Shown here piece by piece: positions 1 through 9,450 of a stretch of 64,000 bases of DNA. A program made the translations under genes and the position numbers. The stretch's first letter is position 1. Every line of letters begins with the position of its first letter. This DNA is from an uncultured Pelagibacteraceae bacterium (GTDB taxonomy: Bacteria > Pseudomonadota > Alphaproteobacteria > Pelagibacterales > Pelagibacteraceae), in assembly GCA_902629935.1 (NCBI GenBank), contig CACOSU010000003.1:62001-126000 (forward strand), given 5' to 3'. A model generated the notes under the pieces. It was not told the DNA's origin, did no database searches, and saw nothing but the letters and a program-made list of their open reading frames with translations.

Positions 1-383
1 GTATTCTTAACCTCATATAAAATAGAAATTAAATTATTATTTCTATCATATACAAAAAAAATACTTAGTGGATTAAAAACATAACCTAGTATTCTTGGAT
101 AACATAAAAGTTTAACCTTTATATTATCTGTGCTGATTTCGTTATTAATTAGATTTTTTTTTACCCACTCAAAAAGAGATGAGCCATCACGATCACCATG
201 ATCTTTCTCATAAAAGCTAATAAGATTAAATTTATTTAATGAAAAAAATTTTAATTTATCATTAAGCTCATTTAGCTCTGATAAATCAATAAAAAGTGAA
301 AATACTTTATATTTAAAAAAATGTTTTTTTGGTTTAAATCTCTTATGGATTACATTTCCATTATATATACAAGAACTAATCAT
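1..383 (-). CDS. DUF1365 (COG3496) family protein, 3' end beyond the window
   Basis: This is an open frame on the minus strand that begins with ATG at 383-381 and runs off the window edge, giving about 127 residues. The translation carries the features of DUF1365: an early YNGNVIHKRF segment, a DHGDRDGSS motif near residue 60 and a PRILGYVFNPLSIFFVYD segment near residue 100. The biochemical role of the family is not established. It is usually found beside COG2907 FAD oxidoreductases and cyclopropane-fatty-acid synthases, so a role in lipid modification is the common guess. Its start overlaps the end of the upstream oxidoreductase by 8 bp, which implies co-translation and supports this start. 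The family call is strong; the function is unknown. Confidence 0.85.
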   Translation of the reverse strand, partial: MISSCIYNGNVIHKRFKPKKHFFKYKVFSLFIDLSELNELNDKLKFFSLNKFNLISFYEKDHGDRDGSSLFEWVKKNLINNEISTDNIKVKLLCYPRILGYVFNPLSIFFVYDRNNNLISILYEVKN

Positions 384-1614
384 TAAGGTTTTTCAGCATT
401 TCAATAGATGATTTTATTCCATCTTCATGAAATCCGTAACCAAAATAACTGCCACAAAAAAGTAAATCCTTTTGATTTTGTATTTTAATAAGCTCTGGTT
501 GAGCATCTAATGCCTTTTGATCATAATAAGGGTGTGTAAATTTCACTTTTCTCAATATTTTTTTCTCGTCAATGTTGAAATAAGGATTTAATGTTAAGAA
601 AATATTTTCATCACACTTTAAATTTTGTAACAAATTTAACCAGTATGTAATTGAGTTTTTTTCTAAATTCTTGTTATCTATTGATGAATTCCAAGAAGAC
701 CAAGCTTTTTTATTTTTTGGCATAGCCCACTGGTCTGTATGTATATAAGCTATATTTTCTTTATAACTAAAATTCGAAAGAACATTTTTCTCATCCTCAG
801 TTGGATTTTCAATTAACTTTAAGGCCTCATCAGCATGTGTTGCCAAAACTACTTTGTCATAATCAAAAAATTCGCTTTCTCCTCCATAATATAAATCTAA
901 TCCTGATGATTTTCTTTTTACTCTTGTGACTTTGTAATTTTTGTAATGTTCACCACTTATTTGAGAAAGTATTTTACCTACATAAGTTCTGCTTCTATTA
1001 GTTACTGTGTACCACTGTGGTCTATTTTTCAATTTAAACAAACCATGATTTTGAAAAAATCTAAGAAAAAAACTAATTGGCATTTTGCTTGCTTCATAAG
1101 GTGGCATAGACCAAATTGCAGATACCATTGGTATTATATGATAATCAATAAAAGTTTTAGATAATTTATTGATTTTTAAATATTCACCCAGGGTGATTTT
1201 ATCATTGGATATATTTACTTTATCACTTTTTTTATAGAATTTAATTATATCAAAAAACATCTTTAAGAAATCTATGCTAAATAGATTTGATTTATTAGAG
1301 AAAATACCACTCAACCCTTTTCCACAATATTCAAAATTTGTATTATCTACCGAAACTGAAAAAGACATATTGCTTTTTTCAATTTGAATATTATTTTCCT
1401 TAAAAAAATTAATTAAATTTGGATAAGTTTGGAAATTAAAAACAATAAAACCAATATCTACTGAAACTTTTTTTTCATCAAAAAACAAATCTATTGTATG
1501 AGAGTGTCCACCAAAATGATCCTCTCTCTCGTAAAGATCTACGTGATGTTTTTTAGATAAATAATAAGCAGCACTTAATCCAGAAATACCTGAGCCAACA
1601 ACAGCAATCTTCAT
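376..1614 (-). CDS. FAD/NAD(P)-binding amine oxidase-like protein (COG2907)
   Basis: This 412-residue flavoprotein opens with a Rossmann FAD motif (VVGSGISGLSAAYYLS, residues 5-20), followed by an acidic strand end (DLYEREDHFGGHSHT) and an amine-oxidase-like C-terminus (FCGSYFGYGFHEDGIKSS). This arrangement matches the COG2907 group of predicted NAD/FAD-binding proteins. The DUF1365 gene follows directly with an 8-bp overlap, the classical partner of this group. In many bacteria both accompany cyclopropane-fatty-acyl-phospholipid synthase, suggesting oxidation or desaturation of membrane lipid chains; that is inference. It starts 6 bp after the gcvP stop, so it may share the gcv transcript, although no functional tie to glycine cleavage is obvious. 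Confidence 0.82.
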   Translation of the reverse strand: MKIAVVGSGISGLSAAYYLSKKHHVDLYEREDHFGGHSHTIDLFFDEKKVSVDIGFIVFNFQTYPNLINFFKENNIQIEKSNMSFSVSVDNTNFEYCGKGLSGIFSNKSNLFSIDFLKMFFDIIKFYKKSDKVNISNDKITLGEYLKINKLSKTFIDYHIIPMVSAIWSMPPYEASKMPISFFLRFFQNHGLFKLKNRPQWYTVTNRSRTYVGKILSQISGEHYKNYKVTRVKRKSSGLDLYYGGESEFFDYDKVVLATHADEALKLIENPTEDEKNVLSNFSYKENIAYIHTDQWAMPKNKKAWSSWNSSIDNKNLEKNSITYWLNLLQNLKCDENIFLTLNPYFNIDEKKILRKVKFTHPYYDQKALDAQPELIKIQNQKDLLFCGSYFGYGFHEDGIKSSIEMLKNLND

Positions 1615-1620
1615 TAATTA

Positions 1621-4491
1621 TTATGCTGCATCTTCTTTAAACTCGTCCATACTTGGACAAGTACAAAAAATATTTTTATCTCCGTATACGTTATCAACTC
1701 TTGCAACTGGAGGCCAAAATTTGTTTGTCTTTAAAAATTTTGCTGGATATGCAGCTTGCTCTCTTGAATATTTATGATTCCATTCATCTGAAGCTAATTC
1801 AATATCTGTATGAGGGGCATTTTTAATTGGATTATCAATTTTATCGAATTTTCCTGATTTGATCATATCTATTTCTGATTTAATGCTAATCAAAGTATCA
1901 CAAAATCTATCTAGTTCAGATAAGCTTTCACTTTCAGTTGGTTCAATCATCATTGTGCCCGCTACTGGCCATGACATTGTTGGTGCATGAAAACCATAAT
2001 CGATCAATCTTTTAGCTATATCTTCTTCCGTAATCCCTGTTTCAGTTTTAATAGATCTAATATCAATAATACACTCATGAGCTACATTACCGTTTGAACC
2101 TTTATAAAGAATTGGATAATGATCTTTAAGTCTTTTAGCTATATAATTTGCATTTAGTATTGCAATTTGAGTAGCTAATTTTAAACCTTCAGAACCCATC
2201 ATTTTAATATACATCCAGGAAATTGATAAAATACTTGAACTTCCCCAAGGTGCTGCTGAAACTGCTCCTATTCCTGTGGCAGGTCCACAGTCCTTAACAA
2301 CTGGATGATTAGGTAAATAAACTTGTAAATGTCTTTTACATGCAATTGGTCCCATTCCTGGTCCCCCACCACCATGTGGAATACAGAATGTTTTGTGTAA
2401 GTTTATGTGACAAACATCTGGACCAAAATTTCCAGGTCTTGCTATACCAACAAGCGCATTCAAATTTGCACCATCCATATAAACTTGGCCACCGTGTTTA
2501 TGAATTAACTCACATATATCTGTAATTTTTTCCTCAAATACTCCGTGAGTGGATGGATAAGTGACCATTAATGCTCCAAGATTTTCAGAATGGATCTCTG
2601 CTTTTTTCTTTAAATCCTCAAAATCAACATTTCCTTCTTTATCACAATCAACAACAACTACTTTCATTCCAACCATTTGTGCACTAGCAGGATTAGTTCC
2701 ATGTGCTGAGCTTGGTATTAAACATATGTTTCTTTTTTCTTCACCTCTGTCTAAATGATATTTTCTAATTACCATTAATCCTGCATATTCTCCTTGAGCT
2801 CCAGCATTAGGCTGAAGCGAAACTCCAGAAAAACCAGTGATTGATCTAAGCCAATTTTTAAGATCAGTAAATAAATCTCTATATCCTTCCATCTGCTCTA
2901 CAGGCACAAACGGATGAGGCTCTGCTAACTCTCTCCATGAAATAGGTATCATTTCTGCAGTAGCATTTAATTTCATAGTACATGAGCCAAGAGCAATCAT
3001 GGTTCTATTAAGAGCTATATCTTTGTCTTCTAACTTTTTTAAATACCTAAGCATCTCAGTTTCCGAGTGATATGAGTTAAAAACAGGATGTTCTAAATAT
3101 TTTGAAGTTCTTAATAAATTTTTTGGTAAATTAGGTAAACTTACTGTTGGATCTTCTTTTTTAATTGATTCTGCTGCATTAAAAATTTTTAACAGCTGAT
3201 TTACTCTATAAACATTTTTCTTTTCATCGAAAGAAACTGCTAGCATTTCAGAATTTACTTTTCTGATATTTACTTTTTGATCTAAAGCATTTTTATATAT
3301 TTGATCAGTTTTATCCTTAGTTACAATTGTAACAGTATCAAAGAAATGATCTGAATAAATCTCATATCCCGATTGCTTTAATTTATCTGCAAAATTTTTA
3401 GCTAATTGAGAAACTCTTTCAGCAATAGTTCGGATCCCTTCTGGGCCATGATAAATAGCATATGCTGCTGATACAATTGCTAATAAAGCTTGAGCAGTAC
3501 AAATATTACTTGTGGCTTTGTCTCTTCTTATGTGCTGTTCTCTAGTTTGTAATGATAATCTATATGCTTTGTTTCCATGTCTATCAACAGATACTCCAAC
3601 AATTCTTCCTGGCATAGATCTTTTGTATTCGTCTTTAGTTGCAAAAAAGGCTGCGTGAGGTCCACCGTAACCCATTGGAATTCCAAATCTTTGAGAACTT
3701 CCGACAGCAATATCTGCTCCAAGTTCTCTTGGTGTTTTTAACTTAGCAAGTGTCAATAAATCACAAGCTAAAATTGCTTTACCATTTTTTTTATGAATTT
3801 TACTAATTGCTTCACTAGGATCTTTTATATCTCCTAATGTTCCCGGATATTGCAATATACCACAAACTAAATCTTCTTTTAATTGATCTAAAACTTTCTC
3901 TTCATCACCAACAAGTACTTTTAACCCCATTGGTTCTGCTCTTGTTTGAATTACATCTATTGTTTGTGGGTGACAATTTTCTGAGACAAAAACTAAATTA
4001 TTATCTTTTTTATTTAATCTGTGACTTAATCCCATCGCTTCTGCAGCTGCTGTTCCTTCGTCTAATAAAGATGCATTTGCGATATCCATTCCTGTGAAAT
4101 CAACTATCATTTGTTGAAAATTAAGCAGCATTTCCAATCTTCCTTGAGCTACCTCGGGTTGATAAGGTGTGTATGAAGTGTACCAACCTGGATTTTCTAA
4201 AATATTTCTCAGAATTACATATGGAGTGTAAGTGCCGTAGTAACCCATTCCTATAAAGTTAGAATAAATTTGATTTTTTTTTGAAATTACTTTTAATTTT
4301 CTTAATGCTTCATACTCTGAGTTTGACTCGCCAATATTTAATTTATCTTTCAATTGGATCTTTTCTGGAACTGTACTTTTAATTAAATCATCTAGAGATT
4401 TATAATTAAGTTCTTTAAGCATTTTGTTTTGATCTTCATCTGAAGGTCCAATGTGTCTTTTTAAAAAATCTTTTTGAGAATTATGTAACAT
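1621..4491 (-). CDS. gcvP: glycine dehydrogenase (decarboxylating), P-protein
   Basis: This 956-residue single-chain P-protein has the usual full length of the undivided family. It decarboxylates glycine with pyridoxal phosphate and passes the aminomethyl group to the lipoyl arm of GcvH. Visible landmarks are the N-terminal FLKRHIGPSDED, the glycine-rich PLP-binding segment around HKTFCIPHGGGGPGMGP (the Lys of HKTF is the Schiff-base residue), and the conserved end region. Its start codon overlaps the gcvH stop by one base, so T, H and P are translated as one operon under the upstream glycine riboswitch. No truncation or frameshift is seen. Confidence 0.98.
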   Translation of the reverse strand: MLHNSQKDFLKRHIGPSDEDQNKMLKELNYKSLDDLIKSTVPEKIQLKDKLNIGESNSEYEALRKLKVISKKNQIYSNFIGMGYYGTYTPYVILRNILENPGWYTSYTPYQPEVAQGRLEMLLNFQQMIVDFTGMDIANASLLDEGTAAAEAMGLSHRLNKKDNNLVFVSENCHPQTIDVIQTRAEPMGLKVLVGDEEKVLDQLKEDLVCGILQYPGTLGDIKDPSEAISKIHKKNGKAILACDLLTLAKLKTPRELGADIAVGSSQRFGIPMGYGGPHAAFFATKDEYKRSMPGRIVGVSVDRHGNKAYRLSLQTREQHIRRDKATSNICTAQALLAIVSAAYAIYHGPEGIRTIAERVSQLAKNFADKLKQSGYEIYSDHFFDTVTIVTKDKTDQIYKNALDQKVNIRKVNSEMLAVSFDEKKNVYRVNQLLKIFNAAESIKKEDPTVSLPNLPKNLLRTSKYLEHPVFNSYHSETEMLRYLKKLEDKDIALNRTMIALGSCTMKLNATAEMIPISWRELAEPHPFVPVEQMEGYRDLFTDLKNWLRSITGFSGVSLQPNAGAQGEYAGLMVIRKYHLDRGEEKRNICLIPSSAHGTNPASAQMVGMKVVVVDCDKEGNVDFEDLKKKAEIHSENLGALMVTYPSTHGVFEEKITDICELIHKHGGQVYMDGANLNALVGIARPGNFGPDVCHINLHKTFCIPHGGGGPGMGPIACKRHLQVYLPNHPVVKDCGPATGIGAVSAAPWGSSSILSISWMYIKMMGSEGLKLATQIAILNANYIAKRLKDHYPILYKGSNGNVAHECIIDIRSIKTETGITEEDIAKRLIDYGFHAPTMSWPVAGTMMIEPTESESLSELDRFCDTLISIKSEIDMIKSGKFDKIDNPIKNAPHTDIELASDEWNHKYSREQAAYPAKFLKTNKFWPPVARVDNVYGDKNIFCTCPSMDEFKEDAA

Positions 4492-4871
4492 TAGCTAGCA
4501 CTCTCCTTTGCAAATTTATCGTATTCTTCTTTATTCATAAGACTATCCATTTCAGATTGATCTTTCATTTTAAGTTTAAAAAACCATGCTGAACCCTCTG
4601 GGTCTTCATTAATTTTAGAAGGATCATCTACAATTGCTTGATTTGTATCTACCACCTCACCACTAACTGGGGTATAAACATCACTAGCAGCTTTCGTAGA
4701 CTCTACTACTCCCGCAGTACCATCTTTTTCAACATTAGATCCTTTTTCAGGAAGCTCTGCAAAAACTATGTCGCCAAGCATTTCCGTTGCATGTTTTGTA
4801 ATTCCAATTGTAGCTACATCTCCCTCCAAAGTAATCCACTCATGTTCTTTAGAAAATTTTACTTCACTCAT
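4491..4871 (-). CDS. gcvH: glycine cleavage system H protein
   Basis: This 126-residue lipoyl carrier shuttles the aminomethyl intermediate between GcvP, GcvT and lipoamide dehydrogenase. The lipoylation site is visible in [13 protein letters not shown], with Lys60 as the modified residue, and [16 protein letters not shown] is the typical N-terminal strand region. The length is normal for bacterial H proteins. It overlaps gcvT at its start by one base and gcvP at its stop by one base, so translational coupling is likely. No lipoyl-protein-ligase gene is present in the window. Confidence 0.98.
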   Translation of the reverse strand: MSEVKFSKEHEWITLEGDVATIGITKHATEMLGDIVFAELPEKGSNVEKDGTAGVVESTKAASDVYTPVSGEVVDTNQAIVDDPSKINEDPEGSAWFFKLKMKDQSEMDSLMNKEEYDKFAKESAS

Positions 4872-5974
4872 TAGTTTACTCCTTTCACATAATTTTTTTT
4901 ATAAAATGGTAATGCACAAACATTTGCTGGATGTTTTTTTCCTCTTACCTCAAGCAAAATTTTAGTATCAACTTTTGAAAACTCTTTATCAACATAACCC
5001 ATCGCTATAGGACCGTTTACACTTGGTCCAAATGTGCCACTAGTTATCTCACCAATTTGTTTATCTGAGTCATTAAATATTTTAGTTTTTTCTCTTGCAA
5101 TCAGCCTACCTTCAGGTTTAATCCCTACTCTTATTTGGCTTGCTCCATCTTGCATTTGGTTCATAATTTTTTTTGATCCAATAAAATCTCCATTTGATAA
5201 TCTAGATTTTGAGATTGCCCATCTAAGGTTTGCCTCAACTGGTGTTTTGTTAATATCTAATTCGTGACCATATAAACATAACCCAGCTTCTAATCTCAAG
5301 GTATCTCTTGCCCCAAGTCCTATAAGTTGTGCTCCCTTTTCTATTAAATTTTCAACGAATTTTTCAGCTTTATCGTTAGAAATTGAAATTTCAAATCCAT
5401 CTTCCCCTGTATAACCTGATCTTGTGACAAATAATTTTTGATTATCAGAATCGAACCAACTTCCAGTCATAAAATTTAGTTGATCAACACCATTTATAAT
5501 TGAGTTTAAAATTTCAACAGACTTAGGTCCTTGAATTGCTATCAAAGATCTATGGTTATCTAAATTCATTTTAAATTTCGAACCCAGTAAATTAGATAAA
5601 ATCTCAAAATCTTTATCTTTACATGCAGCATTTAAGATAATTAAATACCCATCCTCTATTTTAGTAATAATTAAATCATCATAAATTCCAGCATCTTCAT
5701 TCATTAAAAAACTATATTTAGAGCAGTTTTGTTTTAAATTTTTTAAATCTAATGGAAAAATTTTTTCTAATTCTTTTGTTAAACTTTCATCACCATATAT
5801 GAATAGTTGACCCATATGAGATACATCAAATATTCCAGAATGCGATCTTGTGAATTTATGTTCTTCAATAATGCCTTTGCTATACTGAATAGGCATTTCA
5901 TAACCAGCAAACTCAACAAACTTAGCATTATTACTTTGATGAAGTTTATTTAGTGATGTTTTTTTAATTTCCAT
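4871..5974 (-). CDS. gcvT: glycine cleavage system aminomethyltransferase, T-protein
   Basis: This 367-residue T-protein transfers the aminomethyl carbon to tetrahydrofolate and releases ammonia. It shows the family segments [12 protein letters not shown] (about residues 44-55), [12 protein letters not shown] near residue 190 and [22 protein letters not shown] near residue 220. It is the first gene of gcvTHP and begins about 20 bp after the second aptamer of a tandem glycine riboswitch. The start codon lies inside a sequence that is exactly complementary to the inter-aptamer linker, so translation initiation is probably the regulated step. The length and start agree with the family. Confidence 0.97.
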   Translation of the reverse strand: MEIKKTSLNKLHQSNNAKFVEFAGYEMPIQYSKGIIEEHKFTRSHSGIFDVSHMGQLFIYGDESLTKELEKIFPLDLKNLKQNCSKYSFLMNEDAGIYDDLIITKIEDGYLIILNAACKDKDFEILSNLLGSKFKMNLDNHRSLIAIQGPKSVEILNSIINGVDQLNFMTGSWFDSDNQKLFVTRSGYTGEDGFEISISNDKAEKFVENLIEKGAQLIGLGARDTLRLEAGLCLYGHELDINKTPVEANLRWAISKSRLSNGDFIGSKKIMNQMQDGASQIRVGIKPEGRLIAREKTKIFNDSDKQIGEITSGTFGPSVNGPIAMGYVDKEFSKVDTKILLEVRGKKHPANVCALPFYKKNYVKGVN

Positions 5975-6059
5975 ATTAACTCTTCTTTGCCCCCTCTGTC
6001 TTGGTGCCTGAGAGATTTGCTCCTTCGGCGAGAATAATTCTCTTTCCAGAGTTAATATG
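5972..6059 (-). promoter_or_regulatory. expression platform: 12-bp anti-start helix competing with aptamer-2 P1
   Basis: On the plus strand, 5972-5983 (catattaactct, containing the gcvT start codon) is the exact reverse complement of 6048-6059 (agagttaatatg, in the linker and the 5' side of aptamer 2). In the RNA this forms a 12-bp helix that covers the AUG and the bases just upstream. Bases 6048-6051 are also needed for the aptamer-2 P1 pairing (6047-6051 with 5994-5998), so the two helices exclude each other. Ligand-stabilised P1 would therefore free the start codon. The pairing is read directly; the switching mechanism is inferred. Confidence 0.75.
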
Positions 6060-6128
6060 TACGGTCCTTTTGCCTGAGAGTTTCCGGGGTGGTTGCTCCT
6101 TCGGCGCTACATCAGTAGTCTCTCCCGT
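5986..6128 (-). promoter_or_regulatory. tandem glycine riboswitch (two aptamers) upstream of gcvT
   Basis: Read on the minus strand there are two successive copies of the glycine aptamer core: GCGCCGAAGGAGCAA with CUCUCAGGCAAAAGGAC (first, about 6062-6128), and CUCGCCGAAGGAGCAA with CUCUCAGGCACCAAGAC (second, about 5986-6051). They are joined by a linker of roughly 10 nt. This is the standard arrangement of glycine riboswitches on gcvT leaders. No intrinsic terminator lies between the second aptamer and the start codon, which argues for translational rather than transcriptional control. High glycine would be expected to switch gcvTHP on. Confidence 0.96.
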
Positions 6129-6167
6129 ATAAAAGTTTATAACACATTTAAAATATTAATGTTAATT

Positions 6168-7043
6168 TTATTTGGGCAATTTTTTCACAACTAATGGAGA
6201 CAAAAATTGAATAACTACCGCTGTTATTACCACTGACCCCCCAATTAAAACTGAAAATGGTATATTTTCATTTACAAACATCCATGCCCAAAAAGGTCCT
6301 AAAACTGCTTCTGATAACATTATTATACCAACAAATGCAGATGGGGTAGACCTTGCACCAATTGTAATTAATATAAAGCCAAATCCAAGTTGAAAAAATC
6401 CTGCAATAAAGCCTAAAAATATATCATTTGATGAAATCATAATACTAGGGGACATATATAAACCGATTAAAGTAGCAAAAATTCCAGCAACAAGTTGTAA
6501 AGGTATCATGTCAACTTTTGGGTACTTCCTAACAATTAAAATTAATATTGCAAATGAGATTGGCATTATAAATGCAACTAAATTTCCAATCATTTGGCCT
6601 GGTGTCAAAGTATTTCCTAACATTAAAATAATTCCAGCTACAGCTAAAAAAATACAAGCTAATGTAAGTTTAGAAATTTTCTCTTTTAAAAATATATAGC
6701 CTAAAATAGCTAAAAATAATGTTTGGGTTTGTATGATAAAATTTGTGTTGGCAACAGTTGTTTCATACATTGCAAATACATAGCTAGCAAATCCAATAGA
6801 TAAAACTATACCTCCAATTAAACCTGGTATTCCAGATTTATAAATAACACTAAAAATATTTCCTTTGTAACTAAATATTAAAAAGATTATGACTACACAA
6901 ATAAAAAAAAGCGATCTCCAAAATAATATCTGCCAAAGTGTTGATCCCTCAAAAGATTTTACCAATAGACCTCCAAAACTCAACGAACATGCTCCAAAAA
7001 AAACTAAAAATGGGCCAGGTATTTTTATTAAAAAATTCATCAA
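6168..7043 (-). CDS. EamA/DMT-superfamily permease
   Basis: This 291-residue hydrophobic protein has about ten membrane segments in two repeated EamA halves, typical of drug/metabolite transporters. Its substrate cannot be read from sequence. The start overlaps the pxpC stop by 4 bp (ATGA-type), making it the last gene of a pxpB-pxpC-permease operon. Moving oxoproline or a glutamate-related compound is therefore a reasonable but unproven guess. DMT permeases are also often metabolite exporters, so relief of accumulation is equally possible. Confidence 0.85.
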   Translation of the reverse strand: MMNFLIKIPGPFLVFFGACSLSFGGLLVKSFEGSTLWQILFWRSLFFICVVIIFLIFSYKGNIFSVIYKSGIPGLIGGIVLSIGFASYVFAMYETTVANTNFIIQTQTLFLAILGYIFLKEKISKLTLACIFLAVAGIILMLGNTLTPGQMIGNLVAFIMPISFAILILIVRKYPKVDMIPLQLVAGIFATLIGLYMSPSIMISSNDIFLGFIAGFFQLGFGFILITIGARSTPSAFVGIIMLSEAVLGPFWAWMFVNENIPFSVLIGGSVVITAVVIQFLSPLVVKKLPK

Positions 7044-7984
7044 ATTTGTGATAGTAAATTTAGAGTTTCCATTTCATATAGTTTAAATAATGTTTCTGAA
7101 TCAGATAAACTAATCTCTTTAAATTTTATTTTTGAACCAGAAGATATTTGAACCAATCGATCATAATCAACACTTGCTACAACTGCTATTTTTGGATATC
7201 CACCAACGGTTCCATGATCTGATAGCATTATTATCGGATTTCCATCTGCTGGAACTTGAATTACCCCCTTAATTAATCCCTCTGATTTAATATTTGTATT
7301 TACAATATTCTCTATTTTAGGTCCTTCTAGTCTCATTCCCATTCTATCTGATAATTTTGAAACAATGAATTCTTTTTCATAAAATATTTTTTTTCCTTCC
7401 TCAGAAAAATAATCAAAATTTGTTCCTTTAATAACTCTTATGTTTTCAATTTTTGTATTTATGTAATTAATTTTTTTAACATCCTGATTTAGATTTATTT
7501 TTTTAAATTTAATATTTTGGCCAAAATCTAGTTTTTTTCCATTATTTGATCCAATATTTGCTTTTGTATTTATAGAACAACTATTCCATTGAAGTTTGAT
7601 ATCTAGCTCACCTCCAAATGCTAAATATCCATAAACAGATTTATTAGTAGAAATGATATTAATTTCATTGCCATTTTCTATTTGATAACTCTCATAACAT
7701 TTACCCTCAATTTCGGTATTATCTTTTTTTATCGAAAAAATCACATCTCCCGTTATTGCAAAATTAATTTTTTTTCCATAATACTTTACATGAGGGCCTT
7801 GATAGGCAAACTCAATAACTGCTGTATCTGAATTATTATTAACTAGCTTGTTAGCGATAAGATAATTTCTATTATCCATGACTCCACTAAATGGAATACC
7901 AATATGATAAAGATTATCTCTTCCTTTATCTTGAAAAGTAGTATTAACCCCAGGTCTAATTATTTCAAAATAGTTATCACTCAT
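7040..7984 (-). CDS. pxpC: 5-oxoprolinase subunit C (biotin-dependent carboxyltransferase/KipA family)
   Basis: This 314-residue protein belongs to the KipA/AHS2 family, now known as PxpC of the bacterial 5-oxoprolinase PxpABC, which uses ATP to open 5-oxoproline (pyroglutamate) to glutamate. It shows the conserved start FEIIRPGVNTTFQDKGR, the G-IPFSGVMDNRNYLIAN segment near residue 30 and SDRMGMRLEGP near residue 210. The SDHGTVGGYPKIAVVASVD segment follows near residue 255. It overlaps pxpB by 8 bp and the DMT permease by 4 bp. Together with pxpA across a 25-bp divergent gap this forms a full oxoprolinase set. Confidence 0.93.
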   Translation of the reverse strand: MSDNYFEIIRPGVNTTFQDKGRDNLYHIGIPFSGVMDNRNYLIANKLVNNNSDTAVIEFAYQGPHVKYYGKKINFAITGDVIFSIKKDNTEIEGKCYESYQIENGNEINIISTNKSVYGYLAFGGELDIKLQWNSCSINTKANIGSNNGKKLDFGQNIKFKKINLNQDVKKINYINTKIENIRVIKGTNFDYFSEEGKKIFYEKEFIVSKLSDRMGMRLEGPKIENIVNTNIKSEGLIKGVIQVPADGNPIIMLSDHGTVGGYPKIAVVASVDYDRLVQISSGSKIKFKEISLSDSETLFKLYEMETLNLLSQI

Positions 7985-8651
7985 TATAGTTATTATATTG
8001 ATCTAGAGTAATTTCTTTGAAAGTTACTGTATCTCCAGGATTTATTAAGGTTGGTTTATTCTCTTCTGAACTGTTAAATACATTTACAGGTGTATTTCCT
8101 AAAATATTCCATCCACCAGGACTTTCAAAAGTATAAATATTTGCAAATTGCTCCGTTAGTCCTACAGATCCTTTGGGAACTTTTACCCTTGGAGTTTCTA
8201 AACGTTGAGCTCTCATATTTTCATTTAGATCACCCAAAAAAGGCATACCAGCAATAAATCCGGTCATGTAACAAAAATATTCCTTATTAAAAAAATTTTC
8301 TAAAATTTTATCTACAGTTAAATTTAAAATTTTTTCTAACCGTTTGACATCGAGTGAAAAACTTTCATGACAGCATACTGGAATTTCTAATTTCTTAGTA
8401 TTAAATTTTAAAGAAGTTTCAATATCAAGATTTTCAATATAACTTTTAACCTTATTAAAATTTATTTGTCTTAGATCATATGAAATAATAAGTTTATTAT
8501 ATGATGGTGTTAAATTATTAATTCCTTTTAATTTTTTTTCTTTGATAGTTTTGAAATATTTTATTACTTGTGAATTAACTGATTTATTTACTTCGTTACC
8601 AAAATCACAGTATAAAGCTGAATCACCAAGATTTGATATATTTTTTATCAT
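7977..8651 (-). CDS. pxpB: 5-oxoprolinase subunit B (KipI family)
   Basis: This 224-residue KipI/AHS1-family protein is the partner of PxpC. Family features include the N-terminal LGDSALYCDFG segment, the central CYMTGFIAGMPFLGDL motif near residue 130, and TPRVKVPKGSVGLTEQFANIYTFESPGGWNILG near the C-terminal third. Bacillus KipI was first named as a kinase inhibitor, but the conserved role in most bacteria is oxoproline hydrolysis with PxpA and PxpC. It is the first gene of the leftward operon, and its start codon lies 25 bp from the divergent pxpA start. Confidence 0.92.
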   Translation of the reverse strand: MIKNISNLGDSALYCDFGNEVNKSVNSQVIKYFKTIKEKKLKGINNLTPSYNKLIISYDLRQINFNKVKSYIENLDIETSLKFNTKKLEIPVCCHESFSLDVKRLEKILNLTVDKILENFFNKEYFCYMTGFIAGMPFLGDLNENMRAQRLETPRVKVPKGSVGLTEQFANIYTFESPGGWNILGNTPVNVFNSSEENKPTLINPGDTVTFKEITLDQYNNYNE

Positions 8652-8676
8652 GTTATGTTATACTTAGCATTATACT

Positions 8677-9450
8677 ATGGAAATTAATATAAATTGTGAT
8701 TTAGGAGAAAAATCTAAACATCATTCAAACAAATATGACCCAGATTTACTTAACATCGTAAATTCAGCAAATGTAGCTTGTGGTTATCATGCGGGCGATG
8801 ATGAGTCGATGAAACAAGTAGTTCAAATTTCAAAAGAAAATGGTGTAAGTATTGGAGCACACCCGTCGTTTAATGATCCTGAAAATTTTGGAAGACAAAG
8901 AATTAATCTTCCTCCAAGTGATGTAAGGCAACTAATTATTGATCAATATGAAATTCTTCAAAAAATTGCTCAAGATTATGGAGAAAATGTTACACATATA
9001 AAACCTCATGGTGCCTTAAACAACATGGCATGCGAAGATATAGATTTAGCAACTACACTCGCAAAAGTAATAAGTGAAATCAGTAAAGATTTGATTTATT
9101 TGGTACCTACCGGATCTAAAATGGAAGTAGCAGCCAAAAAACTAAATATGCGTATAGCTTGTGAAATATTTGCTGATCGAAATTATGAAGATGATGGAAA
9201 TTTGGTTTCTAGAAAAAAATCAAATGCATTAATTACAGATCCTTTGGAAGCTCAAAAACACGTGTTAAATATGGTTAAAAATCAGTCACTTAATTGTCAC
9301 AGTGGAAAGCAAATACCTTGTGAAATCGACTCTGTGTGCATACATGGAGATAATATGAGCTCGCTGGCTACTGCAAAATCAATAAGAGATAACTTAGTGG
9401 AAAACGGGCTTATTTTGAAACCTTTAACACAAATGGAGAAATTTAGTTAA
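8677..9450 (+). CDS. pxpA: 5-oxoprolinase subunit A (LamB/YcsF family)
   Basis: This 257-residue protein matches the LamB/YcsF family, subunit A of ATP-dependent 5-oxoprolinase. Its landmarks are INCDLGEK (residues 4-11), NVACGYHAGDD near residue 33, IGAHPSFNDPENFGRQ near residue 57 and the HIKPHGALNN metal/active-site region near residue 107. VCIHGDN lies towards the end. It is divergent from pxpBC with only 25 bp between start codons, so the two transcripts must have closely packed or overlapping promoters. Its last base overlaps the next gene's ATG. Confidence 0.94.
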   Translation: MEININCDLGEKSKHHSNKYDPDLLNIVNSANVACGYHAGDDESMKQVVQISKENGVSIGAHPSFNDPENFGRQRINLPPSDVRQLIIDQYEILQKIAQDYGENVTHIKPHGALNNMACEDIDLATTLAKVISEISKDLIYLVPTGSKMEVAAKKLNMRIACEIFADRNYEDDGNLVSRKKSNALITDPLEAQKHVLNMVKNQSLNCHSGKQIPCEIDSVCIHGDNMSSLATAKSIRDNLVENGLILKPLTQMEKFS

